Positions 51,979 to 60,447 are shown, numbered from the stretch's first letter. The stretch: DNA of 64,000 bases from Pseudofrankia inefficax (GCF_000166135.1 NC_014666.1:7130001-7194000); one strand, 5' to 3'. Made by a program: numbers and translations. Notes: generated by a model not told the origin, from the letters alone.

Positions 51979-53612
51979 GCGGCCGCGACGTGACGGCGCT
52001 AGACCTGTTCTGCGGTGCGGGTGGGTCGTCCACCGGCCTGGTCGGCGCGGGGGTGCGGGTCACGCATGCCGCGAATCACTGGCCGCTGGCCGTCGAGGTG
52101 CACGGTCTGAACCATCCGGAGACCGAGCACGACTGCGCCGACATTTCAGGGACCGACCCGCGTCGCTACCCGTCTACGGACATTCTCTGGGCGTCGCCTG
52201 AATGCACGAACCAGTCGGTGGCGAAGGGCCGGCGGCGCCCGACGGGTCAGATCGCGCTGTTCGGGGACAAGCCGGACCCGGCGGCGGAGCGGTCGAGGGC
52301 GACGATGTGGGATGTCCCCCGGTTCGCCGAGACGGCGGTCCACCGGGGCCGTCCCTACGCGGCGATCATCACCGAGAACGTCGTCGACGTGCGGTGGTGG
52401 CTCGGCTGGAACGGCTGGATCCTCGCGATGACGGATCTCGGCTACGACCACGCGGTCGTCTATCTGAACTCGGCGTTCGCGCACGGGAAGGACTACGCCG
52501 GCGCCCCGCAGTACCGCGACCGGCTGTACATCGTGTTCTGGCGCCGCGGGCTGCCCGCCCCGGACCTCGATATCCGGCCGCCGGCCTGGTGCCCGTCCTG
52601 CGCGACCGCTGTGGACGCGGTCCAAGCATGGAAGAACCCGGCCACCAGATGGGGCCGGTGGCGGGCGCAGTATGTCTACCAGTGCCCGACCTGCCGGACG
52701 GTCGCCGAGCCGCTGGCGATCCCGGCGGCGGCGGTCATCGACTGGGCCAACCTCGGCCCGGCGATCGGCGACCGGGCCCGCCCGCTCGCCGCGGCCACGA
52801 GGGAGCGGATCCGCGCGGGGCTGGCCCGCTACGGCCGGCCGATCGGCCTGCCGACCGGCGGGAACACCTTCGAGCGCCAGCCCGGTACCCGGGTGTGGCC
52901 GCTCGACGTGCCCCGACCGGTCGTGACCGCGACCGGCGAAGCCCACGCCCTGACCGTCCCGCCGCTGCTCGTGCCCGCCGGCGGGACGTGGAACGACGAC
53001 GCGACGCCAGCGACCCTGCCGATACGGGTCCGGACCACCCGGGAGACCGAGGCGCTCGCCTCCCCGGCCGGCGCCGCGCCGTTCATCGCGACGCTGCGCC
53101 GCCACGTCCAGCCCACCGGCGTCGCAGGCCCGCTCGCGACCGTCACCGCGGCCGGCACCCACCACGGCCTCACGACCCCCGCCGGCCTGGCCGTCCCCGT
53201 CGAAGCCCGATCCGGTCTACGAGCTCGGCTGACCGGCGGGCCGCTGCGGACCCAGACGACCCGCCGCGAGACCGCGCTCGCGACACCGGCCGACGGGGCC
53301 TTGCTGCTGCCCTACTACGGCACCGGCGTCGCCCGCCCCGCCAGCTGGCCCGCCGGCACGCTCACTACCCGCGACCGCTACGCCCTGACCACCCGCACCC
53401 CCGCCGACGTCCCTGACCACGAGATCGACGGCTGCCGGTTCCGGATGCTCACCGTCGGCGAGATCGGCGCCGCGATGGCGTTCCCCACCGACTACCTGAT
53501 GGCCGGCGCGACCCGTCGCGACCAGGTCCGGATGTACGGCAACGCCGTCACCCCACCCGCCGCCCGCCTTCTCGCCGAGCGGGTCGTCGCCATCCTGGAG
53601 GTGGCGGCGTGA
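51975..53612 (+). CDS. DNA (cytosine-5) methyltransferase, orphan
   Basis: A 545-aa C5 methyltransferase. Motif I LDLFCGAGGSS binds AdoMet; motif IV reads ASPECTNQS with Cys77 as nucleophile (PEC where PPC is common). Motif VI ENV, motif VIII QYRDRLY and motif X YGNAVTPPAA are present. A four-Cys insertion (CPSC…CPTC, around 215–245) looks like a zinc ribbon. No restriction endonuclease is adjacent, so it is probably a protective or regulatory methylase of the element. Target site unknown. Confidence 0.87.
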   Translation: MSGRDVTALDLFCGAGGSSTGLVGAGVRVTHAANHWPLAVEVHGLNHPETEHDCADISGTDPRRYPSTDILWASPECTNQSVAKGRRRPTGQIALFGDKPDPAAERSRATMWDVPRFAETAVHRGRPYAAIITENVVDVRWWLGWNGWILAMTDLGYDHAVVYLNSAFAHGKDYAGAPQYRDRLYIVFWRRGLPAPDLDIRPPAWCPSCATAVDAVQAWKNPATRWGRWRAQYVYQCPTCRTVAEPLAIPAAAVIDWANLGPAIGDRARPLAAATRERIRAGLARYGRPIGLPTGGNTFERQPGTRVWPLDVPRPVVTATGEAHALTVPPLLVPAGGTWNDDATPATLPIRVRTTRETEALASPAGAAPFIATLRRHVQPTGVAGPLATVTAAGTHHGLTTPAGLAVPVEARSGLRARLTGGPLRTQTTRRETALATPADGALLLPYYGTGVARPASWPAGTLTTRDRYALTTRTPADVPDHEIDGCRFRMLTVGEIGAAMAFPTDYLMAGATRRDQVRMYGNAVTPPAARLLAERVVAILEVAA

Positions 53613-53737
53613 TCGACTCCCAGGTCGACCGAGACCTTCTCGCGGCCGAACTGGCCCGCGCCGAGGCGGCGCTGCGGGAGGAGCTCGACCGGGCGGGCGC
53701 AACAGCGTTGAGCGTTGCGGGCGTGGTGGGCCGATGA
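53609..53737 (+). CDS. 42-aa helical protein
   Basis: GTG overlaps the methyltransferase stop, and its TGA overlaps the Prim-Pol ATG. The peptide is a single amphipathic helix (DLLAAELARAEAALREELDRA). It may only couple translation. Confidence 0.5.
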   Translation: MIDSQVDRDLLAAELARAEAALREELDRAGATALSVAGVVGR

Positions 53738-54669
53738 GCAACGACCGCACCTCCCATGTGGGACCGGCGCTCGCGCTTGCGCGTCGCGGGATGCATGTCT
53801 TCCCCGTACGGCCAGGGAGCAAGGCGCCGATGGTCAAGTGGGGTACCGAGGCCACCGTCGATCCGGAGGTGATCGCCGGCTGGTGGGAACGGTGGCCGGC
53901 CGCATCCATCGCGGTGGCGTGCAAGCCCAGTGGACTGACCGTCGTCGACGTCGACGGGCCCGCCGGCCGGGCCTCCTGGCAGGCTCTGACCGCTCGACAT
54001 GGGCAGGCCCCGACGACGTCGGTGACCACCGGCCGGGACGACGGCGGAATCCACTACTGGTACCGCGCCCCGCACGTCGACCCGCCGGGCAACAGCAAAG
54101 GGCTGGTAGGCGCGGGAATCGATGTACGGGGCGCCGGCGAGGGCGCGGGCGGGATGGTGCTGGCCCCGCCGTCGCGGCACCCGTCCGGGCGCCGCTACCA
54201 GTGGTGCGACCGGCTATCGCTGGCCGAGTTGCCCGCCTGGCTCCGCAGGCTGGCCCAGCCGCAGCCAACCAGCCAGGGCGGCGAAGCCCGCGACGTCGAC
54301 CGTCGCCGCCTGCGGGTGGCGACGGACTGGACGGGGCGCGGCGAGCCAGGGGCCGTACGTCGTGCCAGGGCATGGGCCGTCGCTGCTCTCGCCGGCGAGG
54401 CAGCCGACATCGCCGGCATGGCCGCGGACTCGGGCCGCAACGACGCCCTCAACGGAGCCGCCTACAAGCTGGGCCGGCTGGTCGGCGGCGCGCTTCTCGC
54501 AGACGGCGACGTCCGCCAGGTCCTCGCCGACGCGGCGGCCGCCTGCGGGCTGCCCACGGCCGAGGCCGCCCGCACGATCGCGTCCGGGCTCGCGGCCGGC
54601 GTCGGCGACCCGCGGACCGCCGAGGACGTCTGCGTGGGCCTCCGGCGGCGCGGCATGGGCGCCGCGTGA
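53734..54669 (+). CDS. Bifunctional DNA primase/polymerase (Prim-Pol)
   Basis: A 311-aa replication initiator. The Prim-Pol domain covers about 8–190: ALALARRGMHVFPVRPGSKAP, then LTVVDVDGPAG with the metal-binding Asp pair, and GIHYWYRAP…GIDVRGAG. The C-terminal helical part may bind the helicase. Prim-Pol proteins replace RepSA in one AICE class. It is coupled by GTGA to the ATPase gene that follows. Confidence 0.87.
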   Translation: MSNDRTSHVGPALALARRGMHVFPVRPGSKAPMVKWGTEATVDPEVIAGWWERWPAASIAVACKPSGLTVVDVDGPAGRASWQALTARHGQAPTTSVTTGRDDGGIHYWYRAPHVDPPGNSKGLVGAGIDVRGAGEGAGGMVLAPPSRHPSGRRYQWCDRLSLAELPAWLRRLAQPQPTSQGGEARDVDRRRLRVATDWTGRGEPGAVRRARAWAVAALAGEAADIAGMAADSGRNDALNGAAYKLGRLVGGALLADGDVRQVLADAAAACGLPTAEAARTIASGLAAGVGDPRTAEDVCVGLRRRGMGAA

Positions 54670-56504
54670 CGGCCGAGGCTCCCGTCGACCGTCCCGCTCT
54701 GGTGTCGGTCGACGAGCTGGACGCCACGTTCGCCGACCTGGACGAGGTGTCCCGCCGACGCCGCATCCACGACCTGATCCGCGGGCTGGCGGATACCGGC
54801 GCGTCCTTGGAGGTCCGGACGGCCTACCGGGACGCCGTGGCTGCTCGCCGGTGGATGGCGAAAGGGGACTTCACCGCCGCGTACAAGGAGGCCGCGGCCG
54901 ACCGGAAGGCCAAGACCCGGGCGAACACCCCCGCCCGCGCACCACGCCCCGCCGGCGGCGGAGCCGGCAAGCCGCATATCGAGGCGGGCGGGGTTCCCGA
55001 GGCGATCCGGAACCTGACCACCGCCGTCGACGGCGGCACGTTCGCCGACCTGTACGTCACGAACGGCGAGATCGTCCACGTCGGCCCGGTGTCGGGCGAC
55101 ATCGGGACCGGCGCCGACGACCCGCTTCCGCTGGCGTCCAGCCGGCTCGAACCGAGCGGGTTCGCCTCGGTGCTCGCGCACGAGGCGTACGTGTTCCGGA
55201 CCGTCCAAGGCCCGAACGACACGATGTGGGAGGAGGAGCACGCCCCGCCGGAGCGGGTGCTGGCCGCGGTGCTGTCCCGCCGACACTGGCCTCGGGTCCG
55301 GCCGCTGCGGGGGATCGTCGGCTCGCCGGTCCTGCGGCCTGACGGGTCGCTGCTGCAGGAGCCCGGCTACGACCCGGCGACCGGCCTGTACTACGCCCCG
55401 AAGGTCGCCCTGCCAGCCGTCCCCGACCGGCCGACGCGGGACGAGGTCGTAGCCGCGAGGCAGTTCGTCGACCGGGTCATCCACGACTTCCCGTGGGTCG
55501 CGCCAGCGGACAAGGCCAACTACCTGGCCATCCTGATCACGCCGATTCTGCGGCCCTACCTGCGCACGCTCGCCCCGTTCTGGATGGCCACCGCCACCAC
55601 CGCGTCCTCGGGCAAGTCACTGTTGGTCGACATGGTTGGTTCGATCTACGGCAAGCAGCAGAACCCCTGGCCTGGCAACGACGACGAGCTGCGCAAGGCG
55701 GTTTTGGCCGCGCTCCGCCGACCGGAGCCGCTGATCGTCTGGGACAACATTGAGGAAGGCACCCAGATCAAGTCGGCCGTGCTCGCCGGGCTGATCACCG
55801 CTCCAGAATGGTCCGACCGGGTCCTGGGCTCGTCCCGGTCGGAGAAACACCTCAACGACCGGCTATGGGCCGTCACCGGCAACAACCTGCGCCTCGGCGG
55901 CGACATGGCCACCCGCGCCGTCGTCACCCGACTCGACCCGAACATGCCGAACCCTGAGGCGCGCCCAGACTCGGCGTTCCAGATCCCCAACCTGCAGGCC
56001 TGGCTCGCCGAGCCCGACAACTGCCGCGACCTTCAGTGGAACCTGCTCGTCCTGGTCGCCGACTGGGTCGCCGCCGGCACACCCCGCTGCGAAAAGCTGA
56101 TGCGGCAGTTCAGCCCCTGGGCACAAGCCGCCGGCGGGTTCGTCACTCACCACGGCCTGCCCGGCTTCCTCGACAACACCGCCGACGTCGCCGACATGGA
56201 CGACCAGGCCGCCACCTGGCAGGCCTTCCTCACCCGGTGGGAGGAGAAGTTCGGCACGCAGCAACGCACCTCGGCCGACCTGCGCGGCAGCTTCGACCGC
56301 GACCCGGACGGCGCAGATCCCTGGGACGGCGCGATCCCTGCCAGCCTCATGACCGGCCGCCACCACCCGACCGCCCAGGAGCTCGGTGCCCGCCTCCGCG
56401 GCCACGTCGGCCGCTGGTATGGCCCCTTTGTGGTACGCGCCGACACGGACCGCCACACCGGCGCCCGACTCTGGCGCGTCGAGACTCGGGAGCGCCAGCC
56501 GTGA
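54666..56504 (+). CDS. Replication-associated P-loop ATPase (helicase-like)
   Basis: A 612-aa protein. An N-terminal region (1–110) with charged helices is followed by an OB/beta-rich middle and an AAA-like motor. Walker A is TASSGKSLL (Lys317) and Walker B is PLIVWDNIEE; a VTGNN sensor lies in RLWAVTGNNLRLGG. Coupling to Prim-Pol suggests it unwinds the element for replication. GTG 54666 overlaps the primase stop; longer upstream reading frames only retranslate the primase gene in another frame. Confidence 0.8.
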   Translation: MTAEAPVDRPALVSVDELDATFADLDEVSRRRRIHDLIRGLADTGASLEVRTAYRDAVAARRWMAKGDFTAAYKEAAADRKAKTRANTPARAPRPAGGGAGKPHIEAGGVPEAIRNLTTAVDGGTFADLYVTNGEIVHVGPVSGDIGTGADDPLPLASSRLEPSGFASVLAHEAYVFRTVQGPNDTMWEEEHAPPERVLAAVLSRRHWPRVRPLRGIVGSPVLRPDGSLLQEPGYDPATGLYYAPKVALPAVPDRPTRDEVVAARQFVDRVIHDFPWVAPADKANYLAILITPILRPYLRTLAPFWMATATTASSGKSLLVDMVGSIYGKQQNPWPGNDDELRKAVLAALRRPEPLIVWDNIEEGTQIKSAVLAGLITAPEWSDRVLGSSRSEKHLNDRLWAVTGNNLRLGGDMATRAVVTRLDPNMPNPEARPDSAFQIPNLQAWLAEPDNCRDLQWNLLVLVADWVAAGTPRCEKLMRQFSPWAQAAGGFVTHHGLPGFLDNTADVADMDDQAATWQAFLTRWEEKFGTQQRTSADLRGSFDRDPDGADPWDGAIPASLMTGRHHPTAQELGARLRGHVGRWYGPFVVRADTDRHTGARLWRVETRERQP

Positions 56505-56650
56505 CACCGCGACCGTCGCCGCCCGTTCGCGCCGAGATGCCCGATGGGCAAGGGGATACCTGCTCGCTGGCCGGCGCTCACGCTTCGTCGAGCCGCCTCT
56601 CCTACCCCAATACCGGCCCAATGTGCCGTCACGGTAACTTTGTGCGTTGA
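56501..56650 (+). CDS. 49-aa ORF after the replication ATPase
   Basis: GTG overlaps the ATPase stop by 4 bp. The product (with DTCSLAGAHASSSRL and MCRHGNF) has scattered Cys/His and no clear fold. It could be a genuine small protein or a coupling remnant. Confidence 0.35.
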   Translation: MTPRPSPPVRAEMPDGQGDTCSLAGAHASSSRLSYPNTGPMCRHGNFVR

Positions 56651-56681
56651 TCAGGTCGTTCCAGGCGATGTGGGGGTTGCG

Positions 56682-57008
56682 ATGGGCGACAACGAGTGGG
56701 TTGGCGTGGCCGACGCCATCGGATCGTTGCGGCGGGAGCTGGCTGCGGCCCGGCTCGCCGCAGATGGCGAGTCGATCCGGTTCGAGCTCGGCGACGTGGA
56801 GCTGGAGTTCGGCCTGGAGCTGCGCAAGGAAGGCAAGGGCGAGCTCGGGGCGAAGTTCTGGGTCGTGTCGGTCGGAGGCGGGGGGTCCAGGGGCAGCACG
56901 GCGACACACCGGCTGAAGCTGAAGCTCAAGCCCCACGAGGTCGTGGCGGACGGCTCCGGCGGGACCGTCCGTAGGACGGTCGACATCTCCGACGAGGACG
57001 ACGACTGA
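56682..57008 (+). CDS. Trypsin-co-occurring domain (Trypco2) protein
   Basis: A 108-aa single-domain protein. Features include GVADAIGSLRRELAAARL, the beta strands IRFELGDVELEFGLEL and FWVVSVGGG, and THRLKLKLKP. This pattern fits the Trypco2 domain described in NTP-dependent conflict systems, where it sits beside trypsin-STAND genes. It ends in DISDEDDD. Start chosen at ATG with GGGGG 7 nt upstream. It lies 34 bp before the trypsin gene and is probably its regulator or target. Confidence 0.8.
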   Translation: MGDNEWVGVADAIGSLRRELAAARLAADGESIRFELGDVELEFGLELRKEGKGELGAKFWVVSVGGGGSRGSTATHRLKLKLKPHEVVADGSGGTVRRTVDISDEDDD

Positions 57009-57042
57009 TCACGCGCACCGCATTACGACGGGGGTAACGGCG

Positions 57043-60000
57043 GTGGCAGGGTTCGCTCGTGAGCGCGTCGTCGAGATCAAGGCGGGTGACGCTCCCACCA
57101 AGCGGGGGTCCGGCAATCTGGTCGGCCCCGACCTTGTGTTGACGGCCGCGCACACGGTCTTCGGTGCTGATGGCCAGCCGCGCTTACCGGTGCGGGTGCG
57201 GCGCCTTGACGACGTCGCCGAAGGGGACGACATGGAGGCCGACGGCTGGTCCCCGCCAGGGACGGTCGCCTGGCCCGCATCGTGGTCCTCCGACAGTGCG
57301 GAGCCGGATATCGCACTCGTTCGCCTCGCCGCTCCACTGTCCTCGGGCTCGCTTCCAGATGTCCGGTGGGGGCGTTTCACCGGGTCGGCTGGTCGCCAGC
57401 CATGCGAGCTCGTCGGCTTTCCACGAGTGCTCCGTGACGACCAGAAGGTGCGTCTGCCCGACCATCTGACCGGCCACATCAACCCGATGGCCAGCGGCCG
57501 GACCGGCGACCGCCTGTACCTGCACGTCGACGACGCTAGGCCGGACGGATGGGAGAGATACGCACCATCCGACGGGCATCCCAGCGCGGATAGGAAGGAG
57601 ACCCGCTCCTCGGCCTGGGCGGGTTTGTCGGGAGCTGCCGTCTTCTCCAATGATCTTCTGATCGGGGTGGTGAAGGACGACGATCTTGCCTTCACGGGCG
57701 GTCGTCTGACCGTGACGCCGATCAGGACTGTCGCCGCCGACCCGGACTTCGCGCGGCTGGTTGGCGTCGAACGGATCGACCCGGAGTCGGTCGAACTGTG
57801 GCGCCTTTTCGAGCCCACCAGGAGCGTCCGCGGCCGGCAGTCACCAGCGTCATTGCTGCGTCCCGAACGGGAGGTCGTCAGCTTCTACGGGCGGCAGACA
57901 GAACGCGCGTCCTTGAACGCCTGGTGTGAGGATGACGACGCCGACCCGGTGCGGTTGCTCGTCGGCCCGGGAGGACAAGGCAAGACCCGCCTCGCCATGC
58001 AGGTCTGCTCCGATCGGCGGGCCGCCGGCTGGGTCGCCGGCCCGCTCGCGGGCCATGCCCCATCCGCAGTCCTGAACCGACTCGGTGGCACACAGGCGCC
58101 GGTGCTGCTGGTCGTCGACTACGCCGAGACCCGGCAAGGCCAACTCACGCTGCTACTCGACACGCTGCGCCGGACCGGCACGAGCTGGGTCCGGCTGCTA
58201 CTGCTGGCCCGCTCGGCGTCCGAGGACGCCACCTGGTGGGCCAACCTTCGTGGCAGCTACCCAGACCTTTGCGGCACCGTCATCCCCGAGCCCCTCGCCC
58301 CGCTGGAACCCGACCCGCTCGGCCGCGCGGGCCAGTATGTCCAGGCACTCGCGGATCTGGCCAAAGCCTGGTCGAGCTACAGCCCCAGCACCGACTGGGC
58401 CGGCCTGGCCGCACGGATGCACGCACCCGGCGATCTAACCGACGACAGGTACGGCCTTGCCCTGACCCTCCACACCCAGGCGCTCACGCAGCTCCTGCAG
58501 GCCGGCCCCAGCCCTGTCGCCGACATCGATGCCAGGACCGGCCGCACCATGTACGACGTGCTGCTCGACCACGAACAGCACTACTGGACTGACACGGCCA
58601 GCTCTCGACAGCTGCATCCGCGATACGTCGGCTCGTTGCTCCGTCAGGCGGTCGCCGCAGCCGCGCTGTGCGGAGCCGCTGACAGGCGACAGGCAATGGC
58701 CACCGTCGGCCGAATCCCCGAATTCGCTGCCGAATCCGGGCCGGACCGGCGCGCGCTCGCCGAATGGCTCAGGGACCTCTACCCGTCGTCAATCGGCTAC
58801 TGGGGATCGCTCGCCCCCGACCGCATCGCCGAACATCTCATCGGCCAGACGCTGCGCCCCAGCCCAGACGGCGATCCTGACCTCGCCGCCGCCCTCCTCA
58901 CGGACGGCAAGTCTGCCCAGCTTTGTCAGGGACTGATCGTCCTCGCCCGCGCTGCCTACCACCAGCAGCACATCCCGGCAGCCTTGGGCAAGCTCCTCGC
59001 CAAGCAGCCAAAGATTGTGTCCGCCGTCCACAATCTCACCGTCGCTGAAGTCACCGCCATCGTCGATACCTTCCCCAATACGTCCGTCGATCTCGCTGTC
59101 GCCGCCGCGAGCCTCACCGAACAGGCGGTGATGCGCCTTCGGCCGGACCCAGACATCGACACCGGTCTCTCCTCCGAGTACCTCCGATTGTTGAACAACC
59201 TGTCGGTCCGGCTGGCGGCGCTCGGCCGCCGCGAGGACGCCCTCAGCGCCATCAACGAAGCCGTCGACCTCTACCGAGACCTGGCCGCAGCCCGACCCGA
59301 CGCCTTCGGCCCCGACCTCGCGATGTCGCTGAACAACCAGTCGGTCCGGCTGGCGGCGCTCGGCCGCCGCGAGGACGCCCTCAGCGCCATCAACGAAGCC
59401 GTCGACCTCTACCGAGACCTGGCCGCAGCCCGACCCGACGCCTTCCGCCCCGACCTCGCGATGTCGCTGAACAACCAGTCGGTCCGGCTGGCGGCGCTCG
59501 GCCGCCACGAGGACGCCCTCAGCGCCATCAACGAAGCCGTCGACCTCTACCGAGACCTGGCCGCAGCCCGACCCGACGCCTTCGGCCCCGACCTCGCGTC
59601 ATCGCTGAACAACCAGTCGAACCGGCTGGCGGCGCTCGGCCGCCGCGAGGACGCCCTCAGCGCCATCAACGAAGCCGTCGACCTCGGCCGAGACCTGGCC
59701 GCAGCCCGACCCGACGCCTTCCGCCCCGACCTCGCGTCATCGCTGAACAACCAGTCGAACCGGCTGGCGGCGCTCGGCCGCCGCGAGGACGCCCTCAGCG
59801 CCATCAACGAAGCCGTCCAGATCCGCCGGGACCTGGCCGCAGCCCGACCCGACGCCTTCCGCCCCGACCTCGCGTCATCGCTGAACAACCAGTCGGTCCA
59901 GCTGGCGGCGCTCGGCCGCCACGAGGACGCCCTCACCGCCATCAACGAAGCCGTCCAGATCCGCCGGGAACTGCAGCAGCGGTACCCGGCGGTCTATGCG

Positions 60001-60252
60001 CAGCCGCTGGCACAGTCGCTGACGCTGACCGGCCTTGTGCTCTGCGGCTCTCGGACGACGCGGCCGATGGCACGTGCTCTGCTCGAAGCCCTGACGCTGG
60101 CGATCGAGCACCAGCTGAACGATCTGCTGCGCCTCGCCGTGTCGCTGCTGCGGGACGAACGTCAAGGCGATCAGCCGGCGTTCGACGCGGTGTGGCGGGA
60201 ACTCACAGGAGCAGAACTGCCCGACTGGCTCGGCCCGGATGATGCCTCCTGA
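57043..60252 (+). CDS. Trypsin-like protease / STAND NTPase / TPR fusion
   Basis: A 1,069-aa protein. Residues 1–225 are an S1-type protease with the triad His37 (TAAHTVF), Asp89 (EPDIALVRL) and Ser196 (AGLSGAAVF). Next is a P-loop NTPase: Walker A GPGGQGKT (Lys314) and Walker B LLVVDYAE (Asp359). A long helical region follows. Six 46-residue TPR-like repeats (RLAALGRREDALSAINEAVDLYRDLAAARPDAF type, in parts) span about 721–995. Such fusions are predicted immune or cell-death effectors that cleave a target when the repeats sense infection. GTG start with GGGGG upstream. Last gene before attR. Confidence 0.87.
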   Translation: MAGFARERVVEIKAGDAPTKRGSGNLVGPDLVLTAAHTVFGADGQPRLPVRVRRLDDVAEGDDMEADGWSPPGTVAWPASWSSDSAEPDIALVRLAAPLSSGSLPDVRWGRFTGSAGRQPCELVGFPRVLRDDQKVRLPDHLTGHINPMASGRTGDRLYLHVDDARPDGWERYAPSDGHPSADRKETRSSAWAGLSGAAVFSNDLLIGVVKDDDLAFTGGRLTVTPIRTVAADPDFARLVGVERIDPESVELWRLFEPTRSVRGRQSPASLLRPEREVVSFYGRQTERASLNAWCEDDDADPVRLLVGPGGQGKTRLAMQVCSDRRAAGWVAGPLAGHAPSAVLNRLGGTQAPVLLVVDYAETRQGQLTLLLDTLRRTGTSWVRLLLLARSASEDATWWANLRGSYPDLCGTVIPEPLAPLEPDPLGRAGQYVQALADLAKAWSSYSPSTDWAGLAARMHAPGDLTDDRYGLALTLHTQALTQLLQAGPSPVADIDARTGRTMYDVLLDHEQHYWTDTASSRQLHPRYVGSLLRQAVAAAALCGAADRRQAMATVGRIPEFAAESGPDRRALAEWLRDLYPSSIGYWGSLAPDRIAEHLIGQTLRPSPDGDPDLAAALLTDGKSAQLCQGLIVLARAAYHQQHIPAALGKLLAKQPKIVSAVHNLTVAEVTAIVDTFPNTSVDLAVAAASLTEQAVMRLRPDPDIDTGLSSEYLRLLNNLSVRLAALGRREDALSAINEAVDLYRDLAAARPDAFGPDLAMSLNNQSVRLAALGRREDALSAINEAVDLYRDLAAARPDAFRPDLAMSLNNQSVRLAALGRHEDALSAINEAVDLYRDLAAARPDAFGPDLASSLNNQSNRLAALGRREDALSAINEAVDLGRDLAAARPDAFRPDLASSLNNQSNRLAALGRREDALSAINEAVQIRRDLAAARPDAFRPDLASSLNNQSVQLAALGRHEDALTAINEAVQIRRELQQRYPAVYAQPLAQSLTLTGLVLCGSRTTRPMARALLEALTLAIEHQLNDLLRLAVSLLRDERQGDQPAFDAVWRELTGAELPDWLGPDDAS
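59203..60030. repeat. 138-bp near-identical TPR-coding repeats
   Basis: Six in-frame units start at 59203, 59341, 59479, 59617, 59755 and 59893. The first five differ at few bases; the last is diverged. The low divergence at silent sites implies recent duplication or conversion. Confidence 0.85.
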
Positions 60253-60255
60253 CCG

Positions 60256-60282
60256 CGAATGGTGACCCAGCGTCACCATTCG
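60256..60282 (+). terminator. Perfect 11-bp hairpin after the trypsin/STAND gene
   Basis: CGAATGGTGAC pairs with GTCACCATTCG across a 5-nt loop, 3 bp past the stop. It closes the element's plus-strand genes before attR. Confidence 0.7.
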
Positions 60283-60300
60283 TGGAATGGGTCGTGGAAT
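60282..60300. repeat. GTGGAAT pair beside attR (candidate integrase arm site)
   Basis: GTGGAAT-GGGTC-GTGGAAT, with the same 12-nt period as the pair beside attL, ends 94 bp before the attR core. Confidence 0.55.
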
Positions 60301-60394
60301 GGGCGGGGAGTCGAGACCGGCGTGTCGCGGGCTTTGCGGGGCGCGGGGCGCTGCGGAGGCGCTGGTAGCGCGGCCCGATCTTGGGAGCGGCCCT

Positions 60395-60445
60395 CTTAGG
60401 ATCTGCCGCCCTAGGGCGTGGGGGTTCAAGTCCCCCCTCCCGCAC
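60395..60445 (+). repeat. attR (51-bp attachment repeat, truncated tRNA-Leu copy)
   Basis: Identical over 51 bp to 27702–27752. The sequence before CTTAGG diverges from the tRNA, so this copy lacks the 5' half and is not a functional tRNA. The core is intact despite an insertion sequence starting 3 bp after its end. Confidence 0.93.
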
Positions 60446-60447
60446 GA
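60433..60447. repeat. Left 15-bp target-site duplication of the IS
   Basis: CCCCCTCCCGCACGA here matches 61813–61827 exactly. Thirteen of its bases belong to the attR core. Confidence 0.88.

Larger units (their letters stand above)
27702..60445. mobile_element. AICE-like integrative and conjugative element in tRNA-Leu
   Basis: About 32.7 kb bounded by a perfect 51-bp direct repeat. It carries a tyrosine integrase next to attL, an Xis-like HTH, Prim-Pol and a replication ATPase. Transfer functions are a single FtsK/TraB-type translocase, a DUF2637 SpdB-like protein and a lytic transglycosylase. A GntR/Nudix regulatory pair and two WhiB genes are also present. This gene set defines actinomycete integrative and conjugative elements that transfer double-stranded DNA by TraB and can replicate autonomously. 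No type IV secretion genes or relaxase are seen. Cargo includes two STAND NTPase systems, a PLP enzyme and an orphan DNA methyltransferase. The right boundary is disturbed only by an IS481-family insertion 2 bp outside attR. Confidence 0.9.

Noticed and set aside
60395-60445. A second tRNA-Leu gene
   Set aside because: Only the 3' part is present; the 5' acceptor and D-arm sequences are missing, so it is attR.
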